In this document: in pieces, positions 42,166 through 50,687 of the stretch
How the letters are laid out: every line of letters starts with the position of its first letter
Numbering within the stretch: the stretch's first letter is position 1
Assembly (NCBI RefSeq): GCF_022267515.1
Contig: NZ_JAKFGB010000005.1
Location: 248,001-312,000, forward strand
DNA from: Rubinisphaera margarita
Lineage (GTDB): Bacteria > Planctomycetota > Planctomycetia > Planctomycetales > Planctomycetaceae
DNA length: 64,000 nucleotides
Reading direction: 5' to 3'
Notes under the pieces: model-generated
Told to the model about the DNA's origin: nothing
Database searches by the model: none
What the model saw: the letters and a program-made list of their open reading frames with translations, nothing else
Program-made: the position numbers and the translations under genes

Positions 42166-43578
42166 CTACTCGATTTCGTACGTCATTCGTCCGTGATGCT
42201 GAGCACGGCTGATGCGGTCGGTGGCGTGCAGGCCGGCGAGGACGAATTCGACGCATGAGGCTCGGACAGCCGGATCTTCAGCCGCGTTGAGTTCGAAGGC
42301 TTTCTCCCAGACGGGCGGCACACGTTGCAGGCGGTCTGCGTAATCGCTCGACGGAAGCAGGTCGCCGACTTCGATTTTCACGCCGCGAGAGAAGATGTGC
42401 GAGATCTCGTCGAGACCGTGCTTGTCGACGTATTCGTCGAAGATAACGCGAATGGCTTCCGCGATGATCGCTTCGAGCACCTGCGTTTCCCGCATCTGAT
42501 GACTGCCCATCAGATCGAGTTCGAGCTTGCCGAGTGATGAGGCATACAGATGCCCCAGATCGCTGATGCGGGGAACAGCCGGAGACTCGTTCAACAGCAC
42601 GGCTCGCCGGCGGGCGCTGGCGATCATTGTGCGGTAGTTGGCATTTGAGAACCGAGCGGAGACGCCGGAGTCCTGGTCGATGTACTTCGATTTGCGGGCC
42701 TGAACGGTAATCTGTTCGATAATCTCCCGCATGAAATACGGCACGACGACCGGGAACTGATCGTCCTCGACGTCGGCGGCTTCCTGCTGGGTAATTTGAA
42801 TGCCGAGATCGCGGTCGCGCGGATAGTGCGTCTGAATCAACGCTCCGATACGGTCCTTCAACTGCGGAATCACTTTTCCGCTGCGGTTGTAGGTCGCCGG
42901 GTTGGCGGAGAACAGAATCAGAATGTCGAGATCGAACTTGATCGGATAGCCGCGAATCTGGACGTCCCGTTCTTCCAGAATGTTGAACAGCCCCACCTGA
43001 ACGAGTTCGTCGAGTTCCGGCAGTTCGTTCATCGCGAAGATGCCGCGGTGCATGCGGGGGATGAGCCCGAAGTGCAGAGCGGCCTCGGTCGACATGCTCA
43101 CGCCGCCAATCAGCTTGGACGGATCGATCTCGCCGATGACGTCCGCGAACTTCGTCCCCGGAGCGAGTCGTTCGGCGTAGCGTTCTTCGCGGGGCCACCA
43201 GGCGATCTTCACGTCAGCCGGATCGGTCTCGGCAACATATCGCTTGCCGGCAGCGGAGATCGGGTGATACGGATCGTCGTGCACCGGGATATCGGGATGA
43301 TCGAGATAGGGAATGTGCGGGTCGAGAAAGCGGACCAGCGATCGCATCAAGCGGCTCTTGGCCTGTCCTTTTTCACCGAGGAACAGCATGTCGTGAGCGG
43401 CCAGAATTGCGATGCTGATCTCGGGCACCACCGTGCTTTCGTAGCCGATGATGCCGGGAAACAGTTCCTCGCCGGCGGAGAGTGCCTTGAGAAAGTTTGC
43501 CTGAATCTCTTCTTTCACCGAACGGGATTTCCAGCCGCTTTCGCGAAGTTCCTGGAGCGTCTGAGCGAGTTGAGTCAT
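42166..43578 (-). CDS. AAA+ ATPase of the MoxR/ChlI-like type
   Basis: A 470-residue ATPase. The Walker A motif reads GEKGQAKS (68-75), unusual at GQAKS where GTGKS or GSGKS is common, so nucleotide binding may be altered; Walker B is GIFAMNELPEL (MNE instead of DE-rich). The GGVSMSTEAALHFGLIPRMHRG and NPATYNRSGKVIPQLKDR segments are typical of ChlI/MoxR insertion loops. Such ATPases with VWA partners remodel metalloproteins or protein complexes. The VWA gene lies 1.6 kb downstream on the same strand. Gene order suggests one functional pair split by the esterase gene. Confidence 0.88.
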   Translation of the reverse strand: MTQLAQTLQELRESGWKSRSVKEEIQANFLKALSAGEELFPGIIGYESTVVPEISIAILAAHDMLFLGEKGQAKSRLMRSLVRFLDPHIPYLDHPDIPVHDDPYHPISAAGKRYVAETDPADVKIAWWPREERYAERLAPGTKFADVIGEIDPSKLIGGVSMSTEAALHFGLIPRMHRGIFAMNELPELDELVQVGLFNILEERDVQIRGYPIKFDLDILILFSANPATYNRSGKVIPQLKDRIGALIQTHYPRDRDLGIQITQQEAADVEDDQFPVVVPYFMREIIEQITVQARKSKYIDQDSGVSARFSNANYRTMIASARRRAVLLNESPAVPRISDLGHLYASSLGKLELDLMGSHQMRETQVLEAIIAEAIRVIFDEYVDKHGLDEISHIFSRGVKIEVGDLLPSSDYADRLQRVPPVWEKAFELNAAEDPAVRASCVEFVLAGLHATDRISRAQHHGRMTYEIE

Positions 43579-43840
43579 GAATGCTTTCCGTGCTGTCTCG
43601 TTGGTGCTATTCGAATGCGAATCGGGCGGGCCATGTTCGCAATGCGGGGTGGGATCGAAACGTCCCTCTCATTATTGCGGAGGAATGGAACTCGCCAACC
43701 CGTTCTGCCGGATTCCGTGCCGTTCGAAGAAACTCCGGCACGGACGCATGATTGACAGAGAATTGTCGGAACTTCCCCTGGATTGTTCAGTTTCATAGGA
43801 AGAAACGCCGCGGAATCATTGGATTGGGGAGGGGGAGATT

Positions 43841-45190
43841 ATGACGGAATGGTCGCGTTGGTGGGGTGGAACGCTGTGTCTGCTCGCAATCTATGCAGGG
43901 GCCTGGAGAACGCTGGAAGCCGGAGACTGGCCCCGTTTTCGTGGTCCAAACGGATCGGGTATTCCAGCCGATAACGAGCCGGTGCCAACGAAATGGAGTC
44001 CTGACCAGAGCGTGCAATGGCGGACCGAATTGCCCGGAGCGGGCGTGTCTTCACCAATCGTCATCGGCAATCGGGTCTTTGTGACCTGTTACTCGGGATA
44101 TGGCCTGAACCGCCAGGAGCCGGGTAACATTGAAGATCTGGCGCGACATCTGGTCTGCGTGGATCGAAAGACCGGTCAGGTGCTCTGGCAGAAAGCTGTC
44201 GGAGCGATCATGCCGGAAGACCCGTATACCGGCATGGGCGTGCCCGCTCACGGTTATGCGTCTCATACACCGGTCTCAGATGGGAAATCGATCTATGTCT
44301 TCTTTGGAAAGTCGGGGGCACTGGCCTTCGACATGGATGGCAACCAGAAGTGGCAGACGACTCTGGGGGCGGAATCGGATCCCAAACGCTGGGGGTCCGC
44401 TTCGAGTCCGATTCTGACGGACGATCTGCTGGTTGTAACCGCCGGGCCTGAGAGTCGAGCCGTTTATGGGCTGGATACCAAAACCGGAAAGGAACTGTGG
44501 AAGGCGGAATCGTCGGGCCTCGGCGACGTGTGGGGAACTCCCATTCTTACGGAAGGCAAAGACGGGCGAACTGATATTGTGATCGGGGCTCCGTACGAAG
44601 TGTGGGGGATCAACTCGGCGACAGGCAAACTCAGCTGGTTCTGCGAAGCGATCCCGAGTGATTCCTACAGTTCGAGCGTGGTCCTGGCTCAGAATACGAT
44701 CTTCGGCATCACAGGGCGGGAAGGGGGCTCGATCGCGATTAAAGCTGGCGGGTACGGGGATATCTCCGAGTCCCACGTCCTTTGGAGCGGGCGCGATCGC
44801 AGCCGGTATGGCACGCCAGTCGTGCAGGGAAATCGGCTTTATTACGTAAACGGCGGCATCGCGACCTGTCTCGATGCGACGACGGGCGAAGAGGTCTTTC
44901 GGGCTCGCCTCGAAGGCGGAGCGGATGCTGCGCCGGCTGCGGCGGACTTTGGTTTCGGCTTCGGACGGGGACGCGGTGGAGATTATTCCTCGCCGGTCCT
45001 GGCGGATGGAAAGGTGTACTATGTCGCCGAGAGCGGAGTGACGTACGTTCTGAAAGCGGGAGATGAATTCGAACAGCTCGCCACGAACCGCGTGACGGAA
45101 AACAGCGAGAACTTCGCTGCGACGCCGGCGATCAGCAGTGGCGATCTGTTTATTCGTTCCGACAAGGCGCTTTACTGCATCAGCGAGTAG
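43841..45190 (+). CDS. PQQ-like beta-propeller protein (second)
   Basis: A 449-residue exported or membrane-anchored protein (TLCLLAIYAGAWRTLEA near the N-terminus) with an eight-strand-like PQQ repeat propeller (FVTCYSGYGLN, VCVDRKTGQVLWQKAVG, FDMDGNQKWQTTLG, YGLDTKTGKELWKAE, INSATGKLSWFCEAI). The WPRFRGPNGSG opening is characteristic of planctomycete/verrucomicrobial members. Unlike the propeller at 3251, it has a Gly/Phe-rich linker (ADFGFGFGRGRGG). Enzymatic activity unproven. It ends 10 bp from the convergent YHYH gene. Confidence 0.88.
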   Translation: MTEWSRWWGGTLCLLAIYAGAWRTLEAGDWPRFRGPNGSGIPADNEPVPTKWSPDQSVQWRTELPGAGVSSPIVIGNRVFVTCYSGYGLNRQEPGNIEDLARHLVCVDRKTGQVLWQKAVGAIMPEDPYTGMGVPAHGYASHTPVSDGKSIYVFFGKSGALAFDMDGNQKWQTTLGAESDPKRWGSASSPILTDDLLVVTAGPESRAVYGLDTKTGKELWKAESSGLGDVWGTPILTEGKDGRTDIVIGAPYEVWGINSATGKLSWFCEAIPSDSYSSSVVLAQNTIFGITGREGGSIAIKAGGYGDISESHVLWSGRDRSRYGTPVVQGNRLYYVNGGIATCLDATTGEEVFRARLEGGADAAPAAADFGFGFGRGRGGDYSSPVLADGKVYYVAESGVTYVLKAGDEFEQLATNRVTENSENFAATPAISSGDLFIRSDKALYCISE

Positions 45191-45199
45191 CCGATCTGT

Positions 45200-46156
45200 T
45201 TATCGAGGTGGTCGTCCCGGGGGTGGTCCGGGACGTCCACCGGGACCGCGCCCGCCCGGCGGCGGACCGCGATGGCTGAACTCTTCGGCCGGTGTGCCCC
45301 GGAAGTTTCTCGGGATTACGGGCCAGTCTTCCGTCAGAAAGTAAGCGTAGGTTCCGTCGGGGAACTCGGGAGTGATGGCGTGACGTCCGTTGCACTCGTC
45401 GAGATCGCCCGAGCCGGCGACGAATTCGTAGTCGTTCACGAACGTTCCGTCATACGTACCGTCGGGGGCGGGATCTCCCGGACGATCTCCTTTCCTGAGC
45501 TGATAACTGGAGGTCAGTTTTTTGATCGCGGATGACGAATCTTCGGCATCGCTGTAGCCATAGACGGCGTAGATTGGAAATCCATCGGCTGCCCAGCCGA
45601 TCAGCGGCGAATGCTTCTCGGAACTCATCGTCACGCGATCCAGCAATCCCGACGGCAACCCGTGATAATGATACTTCCCGTTGGGCTGCACGTGAGCGTG
45701 GGAGAAATCCAATCCCAGATTGATCGCGCCGGAAAGCGGTTCATACTGCCAGTCGGGAGCGGTCGCGTAGAACTCGGCTGCGCCGGGATCGAACGGGACT
45801 CCGTTGATGGCGATGCCGAACATTCCCCGCAACGGCGTGGTCTCATCGGCGACTTCCGGATTTGCCGGGACGCGGAAGGCATGGGATTGAGCGGTTATCG
45901 GATTCGGGTTTCCCCGATTGGGAAAGCGTCCGGTCCTGTGGTTCGGAATCCCGTTGGCAGTAATGACCCGCTGGTCCCCGACGATCTTGATGGAAACGCG
46001 ACTCTCGACATTCGGATCCGACGTCGCCGGCACGAGCTGAAGCTCGCCTTTTTGTGTCACCCGGTGCATGCCGCGACGCGGTGGCTGGGCCACCAGGACG
46101 AGGGTCAAAACTCCAAAAACGAGGACGCCGCCGGCAATGAGCGGATGCTTTTTCAT
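45200..46156 (-). CDS. YHYH-domain secreted protein
   Basis: A 318-residue protein with a signal anchor (LIAGGVLVFGVLTLVLVA) and a YHYH domain: NGKYHYHGLPSGLLD, LIGWAADGFPIYAVYGY and FVNDYEFVAGSGDLDECNGRH. The domain occurs in secreted planctomycete and metazoan proteins; its role is unknown, though the conserved His/Asp residues suggest metal binding. The last 40 residues are a Pro/Gly/Arg-rich tail that gives repeated GGPPGG-like bases and may be disordered. Confidence 0.9.
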   Translation of the reverse strand: MKKHPLIAGGVLVFGVLTLVLVAQPPRRGMHRVTQKGELQLVPATSDPNVESRVSIKIVGDQRVITANGIPNHRTGRFPNRGNPNPITAQSHAFRVPANPEVADETTPLRGMFGIAINGVPFDPGAAEFYATAPDWQYEPLSGAINLGLDFSHAHVQPNGKYHYHGLPSGLLDRVTMSSEKHSPLIGWAADGFPIYAVYGYSDAEDSSSAIKKLTSSYQLRKGDRPGDPAPDGTYDGTFVNDYEFVAGSGDLDECNGRHAITPEFPDGTYAYFLTEDWPVIPRNFRGTPAEEFSHRGPPPGGRGPGGRPGPPPGRPPR

Positions 46157-46439
46157 CGAGAGACTCCGTGGGCAGACGTCGACCTTCGGGTGACCGGAGA
46201 AAGCTCGCCAGTCGCATCGGTTACATCCTACCGGCGAGATCTGCTCCTGTCACCAGCAGGTCTGGTTTCGCATTCGGTCTAGAGTCCTCTGGAGTGGACG
46301 TAAATCAGCGCGGCGACCCACTTTCCCATTTCCGTTCTCAGGCGAGCGGGAGTGACGTCAATGTTGTCGATGGCGAAACGGACAGAGTCGAAATGACTCT
46401 GCCCGTCAGACTGGCATCACAGATGGGAGCGGTCGGAAT

Positions 46440-47672
46440 TCATCTCACGGCTGTCATTTCCTGCTTCGGCCCGAAGAATTCAAAGTGGAGCTGGCTGTCG
46501 GCAACGCCCTGCTGCATCAGTCCGGCATACAGATTCGCCATGAACGCCTTCGGTCCACAGAAGTAGTATTCGGCATTGTCCGCTGCCACGGTTTCTCGAA
46601 TGAACGGACCATCCAGTCGTCCGACACTCTGGCAGCGTCCGGCCTTCAGGTCGTCCTCGCGAGGCGTTTCATACCGCACGTGAAGATGCACGTTCAGAGA
46701 CGTTGCTGCAATGTCGCGAAGTTCCTGTGCGAGCGCCTGACAGGCGCTGCTGCGGGCGGCAATAAACACATTGATCGGTGCGTCAACGTTTCGATGGCTC
46801 AGGCATTTGAGCATCGACATCAGCGGCGTGATCCCAATGCCTCCGGCGATCAGCACCAGGGGGCGTCCGTCTTCATGCTGAGGAGCGATGCAGAACTCTC
46901 CGCAGGGGGGGCCGATCTCCAGACTGTCACCCACATTGACATGATCATGCAGGTAGTTCGAAATTACACCGGGAGAGGTCTCCGGCACAGGACTCGGTTC
47001 TCGTTTCACGCTGATTCGGAAATAGTCGAGCCCCGGCCGATCCGACAGCGAATAATTCCGCGGCGAGGTCGGCGTGGTGGGATGGTCGATGCGAACGGTC
47101 AGGTACTGCCCTGCGCGAAAGTAGGGGAGCTCTCCTCCATCAGCTGGCTTCAGATAAAATGAAGTAACGATCTCACTTTCCGGGACCTTGTCGACGACAA
47201 GAAACTCGCGATAGCCATTCCACCCGCCGGGGCGTTCGGCCTGCTCGCGGTAGATTTCCAATTCTCGTTGAATGAAGATTTCGGCGAGGAAGCCATACGC
47301 TTCACCCCAGGCGGCAAGGACTTCATCCGTCGCCGCGTCGCCGAGCACATCTTTGATCGCCGCCAGGAGATTCTCGCCTACGATCGGATAATGTTCCGCC
47401 TGAATTCCGAGCGAGCAATGTTTCTGCGCGATCAATTCCACGGCTGGTCCGAGAGCCTGCAGGTTCTCGATATTCACTGCGTAAGCAATAATGGCTCCGG
47501 CAAGGGCTCGCTGTTGTGTACCAGCCTGCTGATGAGCCGGGTTAAAATAGGCTTTCACCTCCGGATTGGCGGTGAACATTCGCTGATAGAAGTGGCGGGT
47601 GATCGTTTCTGCATGTTCGGCAACGGCTGGAGCCGTCGCTTTGACGATCTCAATAGTCTGGGGAGTGAGCAT
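46440..47672 (-). CDS. hmp: Flavohaemoprotein, nitric oxide dioxygenase
   Basis: A 410-residue Hmp that oxidises NO to nitrate with O2 and NAD(P)H. The globin part has proximal His85 (AQKHCSLGIQAEHY) and distal Tyr29 and Gln53; the FAD motif is PRNYSLSD and the NAD(P)H motif is GGIGITPLMSML, with FFGPKQ near the end. Length is canonical. It starts 129 bp from a divergent Rrf2 regulator; a perfect palindrome containing -10 elements for both genes lies between them, so NO-responsive control by that regulator is likely. Confidence 0.97.
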   Translation of the reverse strand: MLTPQTIEIVKATAPAVAEHAETITRHFYQRMFTANPEVKAYFNPAHQQAGTQQRALAGAIIAYAVNIENLQALGPAVELIAQKHCSLGIQAEHYPIVGENLLAAIKDVLGDAATDEVLAAWGEAYGFLAEIFIQRELEIYREQAERPGGWNGYREFLVVDKVPESEIVTSFYLKPADGGELPYFRAGQYLTVRIDHPTTPTSPRNYSLSDRPGLDYFRISVKREPSPVPETSPGVISNYLHDHVNVGDSLEIGPPCGEFCIAPQHEDGRPLVLIAGGIGITPLMSMLKCLSHRNVDAPINVFIAARSSACQALAQELRDIAATSLNVHLHVRYETPREDDLKAGRCQSVGRLDGPFIRETVAADNAEYYFCGPKAFMANLYAGLMQQGVADSQLHFEFFGPKQEMTAVR

Positions 47673-47746
47673 CGATGGGCACCTTCTGGTATGGGGTCTG
47701 AAATCTGTGGGAGGAGGCTGGCTTCCCTCAGATAAACCAGTGGCTG

Positions 47747-47774
47747 GAATTATACACCAAATGGTGTATAATTC
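47747..47774. promoter_or_regulatory. Divergent promoter/operator between hmp and Rrf2 regulator
   Basis: A perfect 13-2-13 palindrome, left arm GAATTATACACCA with AA centre. Each arm contains a TATAAT -10 hexamer: plus strand 47767-47772 for the Rrf2 gene, and minus strand 47754-47749 for hmp. For hmp, TTGAAT lies 16 bp upstream as -35. A dimer bound here would block both promoters. The most likely ligand-sensing protein is the divergent Rrf2 regulator itself. Confidence 0.85.
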
Positions 47775-47800
47775 AATTCGAGTTCTGAGAGGATGTCGTC

Positions 47801-48229
47801 ATGTTGTCAAAAACAGCGGAGTATGCACTGCGGGTGATGGCCGGTCTGGCTGCTGAAAACGAGCAGGCCAGGGGCGGAAATCAGATCGCCGAGCAGACGA
47901 AAGTCCCGCGTCGTTACCTGAATAAGGTTTTGAAAGATCTTGTTGATGCCGGGCTGGTGCATTCCCGGACCGGTCCGGGGGGCGGCTATTCGCTGGCGCA
48001 AGCGCCGGATTCGATCTCGATCCTTGACGTGGTGAATGCCGTTTCGCCGGTCGAACGAATCCGACATTGTCCGCTGGGACTGAAATCGCACACGAGTCTC
48101 TGTCCGCTGCATGCCGAACTCGACCGCGCTTACGCGGCGACCGAGGCGGCCTTTGCGGGGGTGACACTCGATCAGGTTCTGAAATCGGCCGGCAAGATCC
48201 AGCCATTGTGTGAAGTTGCCGACGACTGA
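47801..48229 (+). CDS. Rrf2-family transcriptional regulator (NO-linked)
   Basis: A 142-residue Rrf2 protein with winged-helix recognition region QIAEQTKVPRRYLNKVLKDL and wing GGGYSLA. It carries Cys90, Cys101 and Cys137 (RHCPLGLKSHTSLCPLH and QPLCEVA), fewer and differently spaced than NsrR, so an iron-sulfur cluster is possible but not certain. It is divergent from hmp and shares its operator, so it probably controls hmp and itself. A c-haem gene follows after 47 bp on the same strand, probably in the same operon. RBS GAGAGGA. Confidence 0.92.
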   Translation: MLSKTAEYALRVMAGLAAENEQARGGNQIAEQTKVPRRYLNKVLKDLVDAGLVHSRTGPGGGYSLAQAPDSISILDVVNAVSPVERIRHCPLGLKSHTSLCPLHAELDRAYAATEAAFAGVTLDQVLKSAGKIQPLCEVADD

Positions 48230-48276
48230 TTCTTTTTTTTACGACAACCGTACCCCGAGAGGAAGGATGCTCTGTT

Positions 48277-48789
48277 ATGAGAAGCGCGCTCATCGCTCTG
48301 ACAGGCTTGGCCATCGTCGTCACGTCTCACCCCGCCCGCTGCGAAACGCCTGAGGCCGCTTCGGTCGTTCGCGAGAATGTGGTTCAGGCCCGCCGCGAGG
48401 CGGAAGTTCTCCACGATACCATCCATGCCACGCTGCAGCTGGTGCATCACGCGTATTACCGGGAGGATGAAGGTTTGCCGATCCCGGCGGCGACGCTGAA
48501 GGACGTCTTCGAAGAAGTCGAGAAGCATCGGCAGGTGAAGCTCCGCTGGCTGGCGGTCGATGGGCAGGCGATGAATGTCGATCATCTTCCGGCCGACGAG
48601 TTCGAGACGCAGGCCGTCGAGAAGCTCTCCGCGGGAGAGGGGAGTCATGAGCAGACAGTCGACGGGATCTACCGGCGGGCAGCGGCCATCAAGCTGACCA
48701 ATGTGTGCTTGAAGTGCCACCTTCCTGATCGCACCACGACGGAAGCCCGTACGGCGGGATTGATTGTGACCATTCCGATTGCGGAGTGA
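48277..48789 (+). CDS. Secreted DUF3365/Tll0287-like c-haem protein
   Basis: A 170-residue exported protein (signal peptide to about 22, then CETPEA) with one c-type haem motif CLKCH (144-148) near the C-terminus. The N-terminal helix pair and sequence pattern fit the DUF3365 (Tll0287-like) haem-sensor fold, which can bind gases or act in signal relay; this is family knowledge, not proof. It follows the Rrf2 gene closely, so its expression is likely tied to NO response. An alternative is a small electron-transfer cytochrome. Confidence 0.8.
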   Translation: MRSALIALTGLAIVVTSHPARCETPEAASVVRENVVQARREAEVLHDTIHATLQLVHHAYYREDEGLPIPAATLKDVFEEVEKHRQVKLRWLAVDGQAMNVDHLPADEFETQAVEKLSAGEGSHEQTVDGIYRRAAAIKLTNVCLKCHLPDRTTTEARTAGLIVTIPIAE

Positions 48790-48861
48790 TCAGCAGGGAG
48801 TCGAGAAAGGGGATTGCCTTCGCCTGCGGTCCCTTCTAGACTTCTCGCGGCCACACTGGCT

Positions 48862-48902
48862 CCGGACGAGACGCGCCGTACCCGGAAACGACAAGACGAC
48901 GC
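48862..48902 (+). promoter_or_regulatory. Guanidine-III (ykkC-III) riboswitch
   Basis: The 41-nt element starts CCGGACGAG and contains GCGCCGTACCCGG, then GACAAGACG. It matches the guanidine-III aptamer known from the T. fusca structure in length and in the three conserved blocks; differences are confined to two loop segments and one stem base (C-A mismatch in the 7-bp helix 48873-48879/48896-48902). CCGG (48862-48865) pairs with CCGG (48882-48885). It ends 30 bp before the start of the SMR exporter gene, whose ribosome site (GGAG) lies between, so translation control by guanidine is likely. Confidence 0.88.
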
Positions 48903-48932
48903 TTCGTTACACTCTCGTTCTGGAGCGTTGTT

Positions 48933-49256
48933 ATGAATGCGTGGCTGATTCTCTTACTGGCTGGACTGTTGGAAACGTGCTGGGTTGTCGGATTGAAATA
49001 CACCGACGGGCTGACCCGGCTCTGGCCGAGCCTCTTCACGGCCATCGCGTTCACGGCCAGTCTGGTACTGTTGGCTCTGGCCGTTCGGCATCTTCCGATC
49101 GGCACGGCTTATCCGGTCTGGGTCGGTATCGGCACGCTCGGAGCCGTCATCTGGGGAGTCTGGCATTTTGATGAAGCTGTGACCTTCGCACGAATGGCCT
49201 TCCTAACGCTGCTGCTGGTCGCGATCATTGGACTGAAACTGTCCTCGACCACCTGA
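48933..49256 (+). CDS. gdx: SMR guanidinium exporter (Gdx/SugE-like)
   Basis: A 107-residue four-helix SMR transporter. Glu14 in TM1 (LLAGLLETCWVVGLKYTDGL) is the essential proton/cation-coupled acid; the HLPIGTAYPVWVGIGTLGAV segment is the Gdx/SugE-type TM3 signature. Gdx proteins exchange guanidinium for protons. The guanidine-III riboswitch 30 bp upstream independently supports this substrate over quaternary ammonium. The small exporter may be a homodimer of dual topology. It lies between two operons of the NO-response block and is not obviously linked to it. Confidence 0.92.
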   Translation: MNAWLILLLAGLLETCWVVGLKYTDGLTRLWPSLFTAIAFTASLVLLALAVRHLPIGTAYPVWVGIGTLGAVIWGVWHFDEAVTFARMAFLTLLLVAIIGLKLSSTT

Positions 49257-49277
49257 GCCGCATTTCCGGGAAACGCG

Positions 49278-50648
49278 TCATTCCGCGACCGTTCCCTGTT
49301 CCTCTTCCACGGCTTCGTTGACGACGTCATCCCAGAGCTTTGGCTGGGTCTCGGTGAGAATTTCGAGAATCGCCTGGCGATCGGTCGCCGACAGATACGC
49401 GAACTCTTCGCTCGTGTCCTGCCCGGTGAGGATTCGATGGAGCCGGGTGACAACATACTGCTTCGCTGGCGTGGGCAGACTCTTGAACCCGGCCGAGTCT
49501 ACCAGATAGCTGCAGGGATACTTAAACATCCGCGTTTTCAGATCGAAGTCACGCAGCGAACGTCCCTGACTGTCGCGCGGCCCCTGTTGTTGGAACTCCC
49601 GGGTGAATTCCGAGGAACCCGACACCGGGGATGTGAGGGCGAACTCGTCTTTGAAGAGCATGTATTCGAGCAGTTTATCGCCAGCTGAAGCGATCCGCCG
49701 TCCTGTTGAATCGCTGACATAGTCGTTCTCCCGGCCCAGCGCCTCGTTCATGATGCCGTCGTGGTGGCGGGCCAGACGGGATTCCATCGAGACGAGCGTG
49801 AACATGTTCTGCATCTGCGTCTGATGTTCGAGCACCATGAGGGCGACGAGATCGCTATGCGGAGCCAGATAGGGATCGAGATCCACCAGAGTGGATAAAT
49901 CGGTAACGTTCGCTCCCGCTTCCCGGTCAATCGCTTCCGGCTCCTGCCGACTCGGAGAAATTGCATTCCCCATGTGACGCATTTGCCCGTGAGATCCCGA
50001 GACGTAGTACCCGCCCCAGCGTTGATCAAACGGACTGCGATGATCGATGGTGAATGTTCCGGCTCCGAAATGAGGCTGTCCGTCTCCGGCCACAAACGCC
50101 GAACGAACCAGTCCGCCGGGCACTCCCTGGGTTCGGGAAGAAGCATGGCAGGTGAGGCATTGCCCCTGATCGCGGATGAACCGGGGCATTTCGAGCTGAT
50201 CCTGATGCAGCACGTAAAAGACCGCTCCCAACTCGGGATCCATCGACATCACTTCGAGGACATCGCCGTCCTGAACCCAGCCGACGTAGACATCGTCGTT
50301 GAAATACAACGCTCGCGGCCGCTCCGGAGTAATCTTCCTCAGCTGAAAGCTGGTCTTCGAGTAGACCAGCACCTGGGATGATGCCGGGATCTTCAGTTCT
50401 TCCAGGACAGATTTCAGATAACCTTGTTCGTCGTCGAACTTCAGCGCGATGTTGCCCTGCTTGAGCCGCTCTTGAAGCTTTGCCACCGGATCGCGCGGCG
50501 TCGCGTCGGAGTAACTGATGGGTTCCCGGTCGAACTCGATCTGAGCCTGGGCGGTTGAAGTTGCACCGAGGAAAAGAACGCTTAACAGACCAACCAGGGC
50601 GATGAACGGAAGGCAACGCGATCGAATAAAGAGAAAGGCGAGCGACAT
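49278..50648 (-). CDS. Secreted c-haem protein of the nsrR operon
   Basis: A 456-residue exported protein (signal peptide ending STAQAQ) with one c-type haem motif CLTCH at 164-168 in RDQGQCLTCHASSRTQGVPGG, and conserved HFGAGTFTIDHRSPFDQRWGGYYVSG downstream. I do not recognise a named family. It starts 39 bp after nsrR on the same strand, so it is probably the second gene of an NsrR-controlled operon. An electron-transfer or NO-handling role in the periplasm is an inference from context. Confidence 0.8.
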   Translation of the reverse strand: MSLAFLFIRSRCLPFIALVGLLSVLFLGATSTAQAQIEFDREPISYSDATPRDPVAKLQERLKQGNIALKFDDEQGYLKSVLEELKIPASSQVLVYSKTSFQLRKITPERPRALYFNDDVYVGWVQDGDVLEVMSMDPELGAVFYVLHQDQLEMPRFIRDQGQCLTCHASSRTQGVPGGLVRSAFVAGDGQPHFGAGTFTIDHRSPFDQRWGGYYVSGSHGQMRHMGNAISPSRQEPEAIDREAGANVTDLSTLVDLDPYLAPHSDLVALMVLEHQTQMQNMFTLVSMESRLARHHDGIMNEALGRENDYVSDSTGRRIASAGDKLLEYMLFKDEFALTSPVSGSSEFTREFQQQGPRDSQGRSLRDFDLKTRMFKYPCSYLVDSAGFKSLPTPAKQYVVTRLHRILTGQDTSEEFAYLSATDRQAILEILTETQPKLWDDVVNEAVEEEQGTVAE

Positions 50649-50687
50649 GGCGGGACTCCGGAGGTCAGAGTATTCAGAGGAGGGACT

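Noticed and set aside
46157..46439. Small gene between the YHYH protein and hmp
   Set aside because: The frame starting at 46168 has no ribosome site, overlaps the end of hmp and lacks any protein-like pattern.
48790..48861. Guanidine-I or guanidine-II riboswitch upstream of the exporter
   Set aside because: No tandem ACGR-loop hairpins and no ykkC-I core were found; the guanidine-III match explains the region.
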